DNA of 64,000 nt from Chthonomonadaceae bacterium (GCA_025054835.1 JANWZQ010000141.1:1-64000), one strand, 5' to 3'. Counted from the stretch's first letter, positions 54,089 through 63,748 are shown. Translations and numbers: made by a program. Notes: generated by a model from the letters alone, not told the origin.

Positions 54089-56518
54089 ATGTTCTGGCGA
54101 TACAGAACCGTTTTGCCTCTGTGGTTTCCTGTCCTGTTGCTATCGTGCACAGCCTTGCGGGGCGAGGCTCAGAACGCCCCGGTCAGCATCTCTGTGGACG
54201 TCAGAGCCAACCGGAGAGCGATCAGCCCCCTCATCTACGGAGTCGCGCATGCCACCACCGAGGTGCTGGCAGATCTGAACTGTCCGCTGAACCGGCATGG
54301 GGGCAACCACACCAGCCGCTACAACTGGCAGCTCAACGCGGATAACCGGGGCAACGACTGGTACTTTCAGAGCATCCCTTACCCCAGCGCGACACCTGGC
54401 GAAGTCGGCGATACCTTCATCGCCAGCACGCGTTCCGCCGGGGCGCAACCCATGCTGACTATCCCGATGCTGGACTGGGTGGCCAGACTGGGACCGAATC
54501 GCACCAAGCTCTGCTCCTTCTCGATCGCCAAGTATGGCCCGCAGACCGACAACGACTGGCGCTGGTTCCCGGACGCCGGCAACGGGATCTCTCTGCTAAC
54601 CGGTCAGTTCATCACGGGCAATGACCCCAATGACGCCAACGTCCGGGTCGATGCCTCTTTCCAGCAGGCATGGGTTCATCATCTGATCCAGCGATGGGGC
54701 ACCGCCGCAAACGGCGGGTTGCGCTACTACATTCTGGACAATGAGCCCAGCATCTGGCACAGCACACATCGGGACGTACATCCGGTGGGAGCCACCATGC
54801 AGGAGGTACGTGACCGGATCATCGAGTATGCGAGCCGGATCAAACAACTGGACCCGCACGCTCTGATTGTCGCACCGGAGGAGTGGGGATGGAGTGGCTA
54901 TTTCTTCAGTGGCTATGACCAGCAGTGGGGGAGCCAGCATGGCTGGCATTACCTGCCCGATCGTGCCGCACAGGGGGGATGGGACTACCTGCCATGGCTT
55001 CTGGACCAGTTGCGCCAGCACCACACGCGCACCGGCCAGCGCCTGCTGGACATCTTCAGCGTGCACTTCTATCCGCAGGGAGGCGAGTTCAGCGAGAACA
55101 CATCCACGGCCATGCAACTGCGCCGCAATCGTTCCACACGGGCCCTCTGGGATCCGAACTACACCGATGAGACGTGGATCGCTGCCCCTGTCCGCCTGAT
55201 CCCCCGGCTACGCGAGTGGGTCCACACCTACTACCCGGGCACCCGGATTGCGCTCACCGAGTACAACTGGGGCGCAGAAGGGCATATCAATGGAGCTCTG
55301 GCGCAGGCCGACCTGTTCGGGATCTTCGGCCGGGAAGGCCTCGATCTGGCCACACGCTGGACCACACCCGATCCGTCCACCCCGACCTATAAGGCCATGA
55401 AGATGTATCGCAACTACGACGGCAACCGGTCCACGTTTGGCGATACCAGCGTGGCTGCGACCGGACCGGACCCGGACAATGTGGCCACGTACGCTGCCGT
55501 ACGCTCCACCGACAACGCGCTCACTGTGATGATCATCTGCAAGCACCTCTCCGGCAGCACCCCGGTGACAGTGAACCTGTCCCACTTTGCGCACAGGGGA
55601 ACGGCACAGGTCTGGCAGCTCACGGCAGCCAATGTGATCCAGAGGCTCCCCGACATCTCCTTCAGCGGCAACGCGTTTCAGCTCACTGTGCCGGCTCAGA
55701 GCCTGACTCTGCTGGTTCTGCCCTCCGGGAATGCCGTTGCTCCTTCCTTCAGTTCCACCGCGGTAGTCAAGCCGGCCACAGTAGAACCGGGCGCTACCGC
55801 AACGATCACGGCTACCTTCGTCAACACGGGCGCGCCGCTCACCAACGGGATCATCGATCTGGAGATCTACAATGCCGCCGGTCAGAAAGTCGCGCAGCGG
55901 TTCTGGACCGGCCAGCATCTCGCGATGGGCCAGAAGCGCTCGTTCACTTACTCATGGACGGCACCTCAGGAAACGGGGGCCTACGCGGTGCGCCTGGGCG
56001 TCTTCGGTGCGGGGTGGACACCTCTGTATCACTGGAACCATCATGCGGCCAGCATTCATGTCGGCAATCAGGATCCAGCGCAGTATCACTTCGAGACTGG
56101 CCTGCAGGGATGGACGCACAACGGCGGGATCATCAGCAGTCTGTTGCGCACCACGGAGCGTGCGTACGCGGGCAATTACGCGCTGGCCGTCCATTTCAAG
56201 AGCCGTCGCGCCGGGCAGGCCAACGCGTTTGTCCCTCTGCCACCCACTCCGGCAGGACGCACCATCACGTTCCGCATCTGGTTCCCATCAGGAAGCACCA
56301 TCACCGCCATACAGCCCTACGTCCTGCAGGGCGCGGCCGGGAACTGGCGGTGGACCGGCAACTGGCAGTCCACTGCTAGCTTGCGGGCAGGCGCATGGAA
56401 TACTATCACCGTCACAGTGCCTTCCAATGCGGCCACCCCGTTGTATCAACTGGGCGTGGAGTTCACCACCAGCGCGCCGTGGAATGGCACCTGCTACATC
56501 GACTCCATCGGGTGGTAG
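54089..56518 (+). CDS. Glycoside hydrolase family 44-like secreted lipoprotein
   Basis: 809 residues. The N-terminus (MFWRYRTVLPLWFPVLLLSC) is a signal with lipobox-like LLSC (Cys20). The GH44-type catalytic domain (about 30-550) shows NRHGGNHTSRYNW (68-80), acid/base Glu219 in ILDNEPSIW, THRDVHP, and nucleophile Glu391 in TEYNWG. A CARDB-like beta domain (about 560-660) and a C-terminal carbohydrate-binding-module-like domain (about 680-809) follow. GH44 enzymes are endoglucanases or xyloglucanases; which one is not decided. GGAGGAGG precedes the ATG. It is divergent from the sensor kinase pair. Confidence 0.85.
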   Translation: MFWRYRTVLPLWFPVLLLSCTALRGEAQNAPVSISVDVRANRRAISPLIYGVAHATTEVLADLNCPLNRHGGNHTSRYNWQLNADNRGNDWYFQSIPYPSATPGEVGDTFIASTRSAGAQPMLTIPMLDWVARLGPNRTKLCSFSIAKYGPQTDNDWRWFPDAGNGISLLTGQFITGNDPNDANVRVDASFQQAWVHHLIQRWGTAANGGLRYYILDNEPSIWHSTHRDVHPVGATMQEVRDRIIEYASRIKQLDPHALIVAPEEWGWSGYFFSGYDQQWGSQHGWHYLPDRAAQGGWDYLPWLLDQLRQHHTRTGQRLLDIFSVHFYPQGGEFSENTSTAMQLRRNRSTRALWDPNYTDETWIAAPVRLIPRLREWVHTYYPGTRIALTEYNWGAEGHINGALAQADLFGIFGREGLDLATRWTTPDPSTPTYKAMKMYRNYDGNRSTFGDTSVAATGPDPDNVATYAAVRSTDNALTVMIICKHLSGSTPVTVNLSHFAHRGTAQVWQLTAANVIQRLPDISFSGNAFQLTVPAQSLTLLVLPSGNAVAPSFSSTAVVKPATVEPGATATITATFVNTGAPLTNGIIDLEIYNAAGQKVAQRFWTGQHLAMGQKRSFTYSWTAPQETGAYAVRLGVFGAGWTPLYHWNHHAASIHVGNQDPAQYHFETGLQGWTHNGGIISSLLRTTERAYAGNYALAVHFKSRRAGQANAFVPLPPTPAGRTITFRIWFPSGSTITAIQPYVLQGAAGNWRWTGNWQSTASLRAGAWNTITVTVPSNAATPLYQLGVEFTTSAPWNGTCYIDSIGW

Positions 56519-56519
56519 A

Positions 56520-57512
56520 TCAGAGAGCAGCGCCCTCCTCCAGCGCATGCTCAGCCAGTGCGCACAACAGAGCGATGCATCGCTCCACCCCTTGCAGGCT
56601 CATCCGGGCCCGGGGCAGGTGTACCCCCTCGCCAGGCAGTGCTACCGAGAGAGTCGGAGCCAGCGGCGTGAACAACAGGGTCTGGCTACCACTCCGGGCT
56701 GCTGTCAGGTGGTGCGCGACGCCACGTGCCCGCATCGCTTCCGAAGCGCGAATGCCGCATGCTGGATCGATGAAGTTGCGCCCTTCGTAGATCCGGATGG
56801 CCGGCAGATCCAGCTGGCCTCCTTCCAGGTTCTGGACACCCGGCACGTCCGCGTTGATGATCCGGCGCAACGTGGTCCCCGGGCACCCGCCGCACAGGCG
56901 TTCCAAAAACAGAACGGCTTTGCGTGCCACATCCATAGCGCACTCCTCGGCCATCACAAAGAGCGCGCCTACCTCTGGCATGTTCAGCGCACGTACTGCT
57001 TCTGTGACCGCAAACACCGTCACACGCGGGTCCAGTGCCTTGCCCTCGATCACGTCCCCTGTGATGACCGTCTTCTCGAGAAACGTCCATACCGTGCGAT
57101 AGGGACGAACGTTCTCGCCATGCAGGATCAACCGGGTTTCCGACGCATCCTGCAGAACTTCCATGCGCACCGGGAAGGCCTGTGTGGCTTCTTCGGCCAG
57201 GTAGTCCCAGGCCTGCAGACTGGCCGCGGCAAAGACGTCCGGGGTGTTTCCCCAGAAGCGCGTGTGGTATCCCCCGGAGTCGCACGGTCCGAGCACACAT
57301 CCGCCCACTTCATCCACATGCGCGACGAACACCACGGACGGGGACACCGGGGCTCCGGATGGACCTTCCGGGGCAAAGTAGCAGAAGCCGTCTGGTACGC
57401 AGTGGCGTGTAAAGCGATCCCCGAAACGCGCTGTTAGCAGGCGCCACACCGGTCCACACGCGGTACCCACGGAAGGCACCTCGGTGAGCGCTCTCAAGAA
57501 ATCGATATCCAC
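56520..57512 (-). CDS. M42-like metallopeptidase
   Basis: 330 residues. Zinc-site motifs: VAHVDEVGG, GKALDPRVTVFAV (Asp bridging position), MAEECAMD (Glu-Glu catalytic pair), INADV and a late His in GEGVHLPRARM. This is the arrangement of the M42 aminopeptidase/endoglucanase-like family, somewhat diverged. Probably a cytoplasmic aminopeptidase; substrate unknown. Its stop lies 1 bp from the stop of the convergent GH44 gene with no terminator between. Confidence 0.82.
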   Translation of the reverse strand: MDIDFLRALTEVPSVGTACGPVWRLLTARFGDRFTRHCVPDGFCYFAPEGPSGAPVSPSVVFVAHVDEVGGCVLGPCDSGGYHTRFWGNTPDVFAAASLQAWDYLAEEATQAFPVRMEVLQDASETRLILHGENVRPYRTVWTFLEKTVITGDVIEGKALDPRVTVFAVTEAVRALNMPEVGALFVMAEECAMDVARKAVLFLERLCGGCPGTTLRRIINADVPGVQNLEGGQLDLPAIRIYEGRNFIDPACGIRASEAMRARGVAHHLTAARSGSQTLLFTPLAPTLSVALPGEGVHLPRARMSLQGVERCIALLCALAEHALEEGAAL

Positions 57513-57545
57513 TCCGTTATCTCCACCTCTTCCTGTTGCTGCAGC

Positions 57546-58463
57546 TCACTTTTCCCGGGCTGTCGCTCGCTCCTCCACCGCCTTGCATGTCCGCAGCCAG
57601 ACGTCATGGGGTGGACTCTCGTAGCCTTTCCATGCGTAGGGGTCCGTACCGGCAACAGGCACGATGCACCGGCGGTCAGCGATGGCCGGGTATTCCCCCT
57701 CGCGCACCTGCCACGGCAGCAAGGACCATGCGTTCATGTAGTGATTGACCAGCACCCGCCGGTAGATTGTGCTGCGGTTCTTGCGCGAGCGGTGCAGTAG
57801 ATAGCCGTTGAAAAAGACCACGGTGCCCGCGGTTACCTCTACCGGGATCTCACCCGACGGGTCAAAGCCGTAGCTCTCCCGGGCAAAGTCAAATTCATCC
57901 GGATTGTTGTGTTCGCGTTGCGGGTAGAGATAGCCACTGCGATGCGAGCCGGGCAGGATCCAGAGACAGCCGTTCTCCACCGTTGCATCGTCGATTGCGA
58001 TCCACGCGCCCACCAGCGAGCGATCCCGCGTCGGGATGTACACCTCATCCTGGTGCCATGCCTGCCCCTGAAATTGCGGGGGCTTGACGAAGAGCATGGA
58101 CTGCATGCATTTGACGCTACCATCCCAGAACGGCAGGTGCGCCCCCGTGATCTGCGCCAGCACGCCACAGATACCCGGGTGCCGCACGTACTTCAGGATC
58201 ACCGGGCTGATGAAGTGGGGTTGATGAATACAGAGGATGTTCTGCAGGACCTCGTCGTCGCTCCATGTGTCGGGCAGGGGTTGTAACGTGGGGCAGGGAT
58301 AGCCTCCTCGCGCCAGCGTGACCGTATCCCGCTTGAGTTCCTCCAGTTCCTCCGGCGTTACAAGATCCGGCATGATCAGGTAACCGTTTTCCACGTAGAA
58401 ACGCACCTGTTCTGCCGAGAGCATCCGGGGCACCTCAATATACGGACTCTGCGCAACCTCCAC
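57546..58463 (-). CDS. Phytanoyl-CoA dioxygenase (PhyH) family protein
   Basis: 305 residues from GTG 58463 (GAGGAGGAG upstream). Fe(II)/2-oxoglutarate oxygenase with QAWHQDEVY (His and Asp ligands), a later His in YLLHRSRKNRS, and DDATVENGCLWILPGSHRSG. The substrate is unknown. It is separate from the paralogue at 24490 and lies 33 bp after the M42-like gene on the same strand's transcription path (upstream of it), so the two may be co-transcribed. Confidence 0.88.
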   Translation of the reverse strand: MEVAQSPYIEVPRMLSAEQVRFYVENGYLIMPDLVTPEELEELKRDTVTLARGGYPCPTLQPLPDTWSDDEVLQNILCIHQPHFISPVILKYVRHPGICGVLAQITGAHLPFWDGSVKCMQSMLFVKPPQFQGQAWHQDEVYIPTRDRSLVGAWIAIDDATVENGCLWILPGSHRSGYLYPQREHNNPDEFDFARESYGFDPSGEIPVEVTAGTVVFFNGYLLHRSRKNRSTIYRRVLVNHYMNAWSLLPWQVREGEYPAIADRRCIVPVAGTDPYAWKGYESPPHDVWLRTCKAVEERATAREK

Positions 58464-58526
58464 CGGGTCTCCTCCTCGAGTGAGATTCCTGCCTGTTATT
58501 CACCGGTGCATCCGGCGACTCCTACC

Positions 58527-58556
58527 TTGCTATCCGGGGTGCATTTCGGGTAGAAT
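58527..58556 (+). promoter_or_regulatory. Sigma-70-like promoter of SRP RNA
   Basis: TTGCTA (58527-58532), 18-nt spacer, TAGAAT (58551-58556). The predicted start is near 58563-58570, matching the 5' end of the RNA. Confidence 0.6.
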
Positions 58557-58569
58557 AGCGATCAAATAT

Positions 58570-58690
58570 GCGGCGCTCAGAGCCGGGCCGGGCGCAGTGA
58601 CGGGCAGACGAACCAGTGTCAGGTCCGGAAGGAAGCAGCCTTAAGTCTGACCAGTCGCGTGCGATCCGTCAACCCGGCTCTGAGCGCCGC
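58570..58690 (+). ncRNA. ffs: Bacterial SRP RNA (4.5S type)
   Basis: About 121 nt. The universally conserved helix-8 sequence GTCAGGTCCGGAAGGAAGCA (58618-58637) is present with AGTCTGACCAGT-like closing strand. The ends pair: GCGGCGCTCAGAGCCGGG (58570-58587) with CCCGGCTCTGAGCGCCGC (58673-58690). It lies just upstream of dnaX, the common location. The RNA forms the signal recognition particle with Ffh. Ends are inferred from pairing. Confidence 0.93.
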
Positions 58691-58712
58691 GCGTTCTGAC
58701 AGGAAAGTGTAA

Positions 58713-58775
58713 GGGAACGGGGAAGTCGTGCGTGGGCCGACGGCAATGCCCCTGTTCCCTCTTCCTTTTTCTTTC
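58713..58775 (+). terminator. Hairpin plus T-rich tract between SRP RNA and dnaX
   Basis: GGGAACGGGG (58713-58722) pairs with CCCCTGTTCCC (58749-58759), with one bulged base; a nested GTCG/CGAC hairpin lies in the loop, and TCTTCCTTTTTCTTTC (58760-58775) follows. A good intrinsic terminator for the RNA; its T-tract ends 8 nt before the dnaX ATG. Confidence 0.65.
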
Positions 58776-58783
58776 GTACTCCC

Positions 58784-60700
58784 ATGACCTACGTTGCGTT
58801 GTATCGCAAATACCGGTCGCAATCGTTCCAGGAACTGATGGGGCAGGAAGCGGTCACACGCACCCTGCAGAACGCCCTCCGCTCCGGGCGCATTGCGCAC
58901 GCCTACCTCTTCTATGGCGCACGCGGGTGTGGTAAGACCTCCACCGCGCGGCTCGTTGCCCGTGCCCTCAACTGTGTCGCGCAGGATGGCCCTACCCCGG
59001 ACCCCTGTGGCACCTGCCGCCTGTGCGTCAGCATCCGGGAAGGTTCCTGCATGGACGTTGTGGAGATCGACGCGGCCTCCGAGACGGGCGTTGACAATGT
59101 GCGCGAAAAGATCATTGAAAACGTGCAGTACGCCCCTGTAGAGGCGCGCTACAAGGTCTACATCATTGACGAGGTACACGACCTTTCCGCCAAGGCCTTC
59201 GATGCGCTTCTGAAAACCCTCGAGGAACCGCCAGCGCACGTGGTGTTCATCCTGGCCACCACTGAATTGCACAAGGTGCCCATCACCATTCGTTCGCGTT
59301 GCCAGAGCTACTTCTTCAAGCGTGGCACAGTGCAGGACCTGAGCGCAGCCATCCAGCGCGTGGTGACTGCCGAGGGATACACGGCGGATCCCGAGGCCAT
59401 TCTCTCTCTGGCACGTAGCGCCGAAGGGTCATGGCGGGATGCCCTCTCGCTGCTGGAACAGGTTCTGGCCTACGCGGATGGCCACATCACTGCAGAGATC
59501 GTGCATCGCGCGATCGGCACGGTAGGCATCGAGACGTTGATGCGCGTCACAGAAACGCTGGCGTCTGGCCGATGGGACGCGATACTTGCCGTTGCAGACG
59601 AGCTGATCTCTACCGGAACGGACGTGCGCTATCTGCTGACCGCGCTCTCCAATCACCTGCGGGACCTGATGCTCATCGCGTCCGGAGCCACACAGACGGC
59701 CATGCAGGAGCTGGGGCCTGAACGTTACGCCCTGCTACGCCCGCAGGCCGCTCACTTCGACCCGCGCACGCTGCTTACTATGTCCGCGGTGCTGTCCTCT
59801 GCGGAGCGCGACGTGCGGTACACCAATCAGCATCGCTGGCTGCTGGAGAGCACCCTGCTTCGTCTTCTGCCCGAGAACCTGCCACTGTGCGCCACACCGG
59901 CAGAACCGTACCGGAGGCCCCCGGAGCGTGCCGCCACCGGACCGGAGCCCGTGTCCGCCACCCCCACGGTGATCCCGAAACCGCCTGTATCAGGCCACCA
60001 GACCCCACCGGAAGCGCCGGAAGCCGCTGCGGAATCGTCCGATGCTACAGAACCGGAGCCTCCCCCTGCGCAGTCGGGACAGGCTCCTGTGGACTCCGTA
60101 TCCGGCTCCCCGCCTCCTTCTTCTCCGGTGGAGCCGGTCTCCTCTGGAGACTCCCGCTTTGCGGAGCCGGTCACACTGGAAGTGGTCCAGCGTTCCTGGG
60201 AGCGCATCCTCCAGATTGCCGGCAAACGCAGTCCCAAGGGCGTCGCTTTCCTGCGGCATGCGTCGCCCGTTGCTCTGGAGGGCAACACCATTGTGCTCGC
60301 CTTTGTCAATCAATTCAGCTGCGAACGGATCCAGAGCAAAGGGCGACAATTCGTTGAAGAGGCAATCAACGCGGGCCTGCACACGGAGGGCTACAGGATC
60401 CGGTGCGTGCCGGCGGAGACCGTCGGTACGCCCCCTGCTTCTGCCAGCAATACGTCGGCGCAACCCGCCCCGGACAACACTCCCTCTGTTGGAGTGTTGC
60501 TGGACGCCCCGCCAGCCCCGCCAGCCGCACGGCGCATCGCAGACTTCGACACGGCGACTCCGCCACATAGCGCTCCCCCGTCCGAGGTCAGAGCGACCGG
60601 GGAATCCCCCTCACAGGAGACAGAAAGCACTCTGCTGGAAACCGCTCTGGACCTGTTCGGTGGCGAGGTCATTGCGACCGAGGAGATCCCATCGTCGTAA
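58784..60700 (+). CDS. dnaX: DNA polymerase III subunits gamma/tau
   Basis: 638 residues. AAA+ clamp-loader ATPase: VLYRKYR-type N-terminus, Walker A GARGCGKTS (45-53), zinc ligands Cys64, 75, 78 and 81, DEVH at 129-132, and SRCQ arginine finger. A Pro/Ser/Glu-rich linker (about 365-465) joins the C-terminal tau domain. No obvious programmed-frameshift slip site was seen. No Shine-Dalgarno precedes the ATG, only pyrimidines from the terminator. It leads into ybaB and recR. Confidence 0.95.
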   Translation: MTYVALYRKYRSQSFQELMGQEAVTRTLQNALRSGRIAHAYLFYGARGCGKTSTARLVARALNCVAQDGPTPDPCGTCRLCVSIREGSCMDVVEIDAASETGVDNVREKIIENVQYAPVEARYKVYIIDEVHDLSAKAFDALLKTLEEPPAHVVFILATTELHKVPITIRSRCQSYFFKRGTVQDLSAAIQRVVTAEGYTADPEAILSLARSAEGSWRDALSLLEQVLAYADGHITAEIVHRAIGTVGIETLMRVTETLASGRWDAILAVADELISTGTDVRYLLTALSNHLRDLMLIASGATQTAMQELGPERYALLRPQAAHFDPRTLLTMSAVLSSAERDVRYTNQHRWLLESTLLRLLPENLPLCATPAEPYRRPPERAATGPEPVSATPTVIPKPPVSGHQTPPEAPEAAAESSDATEPEPPPAQSGQAPVDSVSGSPPPSSPVEPVSSGDSRFAEPVTLEVVQRSWERILQIAGKRSPKGVAFLRHASPVALEGNTIVLAFVNQFSCERIQSKGRQFVEEAINAGLHTEGYRIRCVPAETVGTPPASASNTSAQPAPDNTPSVGVLLDAPPAPPAARRIADFDTATPPHSAPPSEVRATGESPSQETESTLLETALDLFGGEVIATEEIPSS

Positions 60701-60759
60701 CAAATAGAGCACACACGCAACTGGTGGCACCAGAACACAGAAGGCAAGGAGAACTTTAT

Positions 60760-61122
60760 ATGGCACGATTCAGCGGGAAACCCGGGGGCTTTGGCGGCCT
60801 GGGAGACATCAGAAAGCTGATGGAACAGGCTCAGAAGATGCAGGAGGACGCGCAGAAGCTGCAGCAGGAACTGGCAGAGATGCGCTTCGAGGCCAGTGCG
60901 GGCGGCGGCATGGTCACTGCCACAGTCAATGGGCACGGCCATCTGGTGGCCCTCAGCATCAACCCGATCGTGGTCGACCCGGAAGACGTGGAGATGCTGC
61001 AGGACCTGATCCTGACCGCGGTCAGGGAAGCGTCCGAAAAAGCGCAGGACAGCCAGCAGGAACGTATGGACGAGATCACGCGCGCGCTCGGCGATCTGAA
61101 TTTGCCTCCCGGACTGATCTGA
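60760..61122 (+). CDS. YbaB/EbfC nucleoid-associated protein
   Basis: 120 residues from ATG 60760, with AAGGAG 8 nt upstream. Small dimeric DNA-binding protein. The helix DIRKLMEQAQKMQEDAQKLQQELAEMRFEASAGGGMV followed by VTATVNGHGHLVALSINP is diagnostic. It sits between dnaX and recR, its usual place. Confidence 0.94.
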   Translation: MARFSGKPGGFGGLGDIRKLMEQAQKMQEDAQKLQQELAEMRFEASAGGGMVTATVNGHGHLVALSINPIVVDPEDVEMLQDLILTAVREASEKAQDSQQERMDEITRALGDLNLPPGLI

Positions 61123-61124
61123 CC

Positions 61125-61724
61125 ATGGCACACTACGCGAAACCACTGGCACGCCTGGTCGCTGCACTGGAGCGTCTGCCGGGTGTCGGCCCCAAGTCCG
61201 CGCAACGCATGGCGTTCCACATTCTGCGTCATCCCGAAGAGGAGGCCCGTCAGCTTGCCGAGGCGATCCTGGCGGTCAAGCAATCCATTCACTTCTGTCG
61301 GGAATGCTCCAACTTCACCGATCAGGAACTGTGCGATATCTGCGCCGACCCGGGTCGGGACCGCACCCTGCTCTGCGTGGTCGCAGAGCCCCGTGACCTG
61401 ATCGCCATGGAGAAAACCAACGAGTACCGGGGTCTGTACCACGTGTTGCAGGGTTTGATCTGCCCGCTGGAAGGCATCGGCCCGGAGATGCTCCGGATCC
61501 GCGAGCTCTTCCCTCGCGTCGCCAATGGCGTGCAGGAGGTGATCCTCGCGCTGAACCCCACCACTGAGGGACAGACCACGACGATGTATCTGGCCAGCCG
61601 GCTCAAACCCCTGGGAGTCAAGGTCACACAGATCGCTTATGGAATCCCTGCAGGGGGTGACCTGGACTACGCGGACCAGGCGACGCTGATCTCGGCCCTG
61701 CAGTGGAGGCGAGAGATCCTCTAG
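61125..61724 (+). CDS. recR: Recombination protein RecR
   Basis: 199 residues. Acts with RecF/RecO in recombination repair. Helix-hairpin-helix [20 protein letters not shown], zinc Cys58, 61, 70 and 73, Toprim domain ([15 protein letters not shown]) and [15 protein letters not shown]. It begins 2 nt after the ybaB stop and its end runs close to the amidotransferase start. Confidence 0.96.
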   Translation: MAHYAKPLARLVAALERLPGVGPKSAQRMAFHILRHPEEEARQLAEAILAVKQSIHFCRECSNFTDQELCDICADPGRDRTLLCVVAEPRDLIAMEKTNEYRGLYHVLQGLICPLEGIGPEMLRIRELFPRVANGVQEVILALNPTTEGQTTTMYLASRLKPLGVKVTQIAYGIPAGGDLDYADQATLISALQWRREIL

Positions 61725-61753
61725 CGCGCCGCTCGCCAGGAAGGATGTTTCTC

Positions 61754-62320
61754 ATGGTGCTGGTGATTGACAACTACGATAGCTTCACCTACAACCTGGT
61801 GCAATATCTGGGCGAACTGGGTGCGCGCCTGATCGTCCGTCGTAACGACCGCATCACGCTGGATGAAATCGAAGCGCTCGGTCCGGAGCGTATCGTGCTG
61901 TCGCCGGGTCCCTGCACCCCGAAGGAGGCCGGGATCTGTGTGCCACTCATCCAGCGCTTTGCCGGGCAGGTGCCCATTCTGGGCGTGTGCCTCGGGCACC
62001 AGAGCATCGGCGCGGCGTTCGGTGGCGAGGTAATACGGAATACACGTATCATGCACGGGAAGATCTCGCTGATCTACCATCAGCAACAGGGTGTTTTCCG
62101 CAGCCTGCCCACTCCATTCGAGGCCACACGCTACCACTCGCTGGTCATTCGGCGGGAAACGTTGCCTGCCTGCCTCGAGATCACTGCCGAGACCGCAGAA
62201 GGAGAGATCATGGGCGTCCGGCACCGGGAGCTTCCCGTTGAGGGCGTGCAGTTTCACCCGGAGTCCGTACTGACGACCTGTGGCAAGCAGCTACTGAGCA
62301 ACTTCCTCCACACCTCCTGA
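61754..62320 (+). CDS. pabA: Anthranilate / para-aminobenzoate synthase glutamine amidotransferase
   Basis: 188 residues from ATG 61754 (AGGAAGG 9 nt upstream). Class I glutamine amidotransferase that gives ammonia to TrpE or Pab[25 protein letters not shown], nucleophile Cys79 in GVCLGHQ and the His/Glu pair of VQFHPESV are visible. Often one protein serves both pathways; no trpE or pabB is nearby, so the choice between TrpG and PabA is open. Confidence 0.9.
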   Translation: MVLVIDNYDSFTYNLVQYLGELGARLIVRRNDRITLDEIEALGPERIVLSPGPCTPKEAGICVPLIQRFAGQVPILGVCLGHQSIGAAFGGEVIRNTRIMHGKISLIYHQQQGVFRSLPTPFEATRYHSLVIRRETLPACLEITAETAEGEIMGVRHRELPVEGVQFHPESVLTTCGKQLLSNFLHTS

Positions 62321-62412
62321 CCCGCGCGACCGGAGGCGAACGCAGCAGGGAACCGTGCACTGTGCGACGAACCTCATGGCGAACAGACCACATCACATGA
62401 GGACAGGTACCG

Positions 62413-63276
62413 ATGAAACTGGTTCGTTACGATGCCGGGAACGGCCCGGAGCTGGGTGCGCTGGATGCCACGGGGGCGGCCATTGTCCCGCTGGATAACG
62501 TGAGCGACACACGCTCCATGTCGGCACTTCTGGCGCAGGGCAGCCCGGGCATGGAACGCATTCGAGCTGCGGTGCAGGATGCCCGGCAACAGATCCCGCT
62601 CGCGGGTGTGCGCCTGCTGGCACCGGTAGGCGACCCGCAAAAGATCCTCTGCATCGGCCAGAACTATCGGGACCACTGTGAGGAGCAGAATCAGCCCATA
62701 CCGGAACGTGCTATCCTGTTCGCCAAGTTCGCCAACGCGATCAACGACCCCGGAGGCGTTATCCGACTGCATCGGGCCACCACGCAGGTCGACTATGAGG
62801 CGGAACTGGCAGTCGTTATCGGGGGAGCCGGTGGGGGCGGATTTGCCATCCCGGAGGAAGAGGCCATGCAACACGTTGCGGGCTATATGTGCGCCAACGA
62901 TGTCTCCGCCCGTGACATCCAGCTGCATCCGGCGGAGAAACAGTGGGTCCGTGGCAAAACACCGGACGGTTTCTTCCCGATCGGTCCCTACCTGGTCACT
63001 GCGGACGAGATCCCGGACCCGCATGCACTGGATATCTCGCTGACGCTCAACGGAGAGGTACGACAGAAGTCCAACACATCCAACCTGATCTTCAAGATAC
63101 CCTATCTGATCTCACACCTGTCGCAGACCATGACCCTGGTTCCCGGCGACATCATCTCAACCGGCACTCCGGGAGGGGTGGGCATGTACAGTAACCCGCA
63201 GGTCTTCCTCAGGCCCGGGGACGTTGTCTCAGTGACCATCTCCGGGCTGGGCACGTTGACTAACTCCGTCGCGTGA
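62413..63276 (+). CDS. Fumarylacetoacetate hydrolase (FAH) family protein
   Basis: 287 residues. Metal-dependent hydrolase/decarboxylase/isomerase family. ILCIGQNYRDHCEE, VDYEAELAVVIG (metal-binding Glu residues), ANDVSARDIQ and GDIISTGTPGGVG are typical. Members act on 5-carboxymethyl-2-oxo-hex-3-ene-1,7-dioate, acylpyruvates or oxaloacetate; substrate not decided. A possible SD AGGAC is near the ATG. Its 3' end overlaps the convergent DUF948-like gene by 17 bp. Confidence 0.9.
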   Translation: MKLVRYDAGNGPELGALDATGAAIVPLDNVSDTRSMSALLAQGSPGMERIRAAVQDARQQIPLAGVRLLAPVGDPQKILCIGQNYRDHCEEQNQPIPERAILFAKFANAINDPGGVIRLHRATTQVDYEAELAVVIGGAGGGGFAIPEEEAMQHVAGYMCANDVSARDIQLHPAEKQWVRGKTPDGFFPIGPYLVTADEIPDPHALDISLTLNGEVRQKSNTSNLIFKIPYLISHLSQTMTLVPGDIISTGTPGGVGMYSNPQVFLRPGDVVSVTISGLGTLTNSVA

Positions 63277-63646
63277 TGCGGTTCAGAACGTAGCGCAGAG
63301 CCAGTCCTGCTGCCATGCCGAGCACCTTCATTTTCAGGTTGGAGGTCCGTACAGAACGAACGGAGGAGCCGATCAATGCAATGGGCGGCATGAGCCCGGA
63401 GACAGCTTCTTCCACCTGCCCCACGATGCGTTGCGCTGTTTCCGCGCCGCTCCCGATCCGACGCGTTGCGACTTCGGCGTTGGCCAGAACGCCCTGCGCC
63501 ATGCGGAGCACATTTTTCACCTCCTGCAACAGATCGGTCACCTTGCGATACACCAGGAATCCGATCACGATCACAGTAATCATGATCAGAAAGTTGAAGC
63601 AGGCGATGGCCAGAACGGCATAGGTGAGCGTGCTGGGTATCTCCAA
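63260..63646 (-). CDS. DUF948-like single-pass membrane protein
   Basis: 128 residues from TTG 63646 (AGGAG 9 nt upstream). One N-terminal membrane helix (about 8-31) is followed by a long helical, coiled-coil-like segment (VYRKVTDLLQEVKNVLRMAQGVLANAEVATRR) and a second hydrophobic stretch. The pattern resembles DUF948/YtxG-type proteins; function unknown. Its last codons overlap the convergent FAH gene. Confidence 0.75.
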   Translation of the reverse strand: MEIPSTLTYAVLAIACFNFLIMITVIVIGFLVYRKVTDLLQEVKNVLRMAQGVLANAEVATRRIGSGAETAQRIVGQVEEAVSGLMPPIALIGSSVRSVRTSNLKMKVLGMAAGLALRYVLNRITRRS

Positions 63647-63719
63647 GGGGATTCACTCCTCTGAAAGCGGTACGGGGCGCGTCGTGCTCGGGTCACATTC
63701 GGCGCGCCTGTGATGTCCC

Positions 63720-63748
63720 AATATACCACACACTCCCCTGCGAGGCAA
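63720..63748 (-). promoter_or_regulatory. Sigma-70-like promoter of the DUF948-like gene
   Basis: Minus strand: TTGCCT (63743-63748), 17-nt spacer, TATATT (63720-63725). Predicted start near 63713, about 67 nt before the TTG start. Confidence 0.6.

Noticed and set aside
55872-57437. 521-codon plus-strand ORF overlapping GH44 and peptidase genes
   Set aside because: Out of frame with GH44 and antisense to the M42-like gene; no motif support.
58784-60700. Programmed frameshift site in dnaX
   Set aside because: No A- or T-rich slippery heptamer with downstream stem seen in the linker region.
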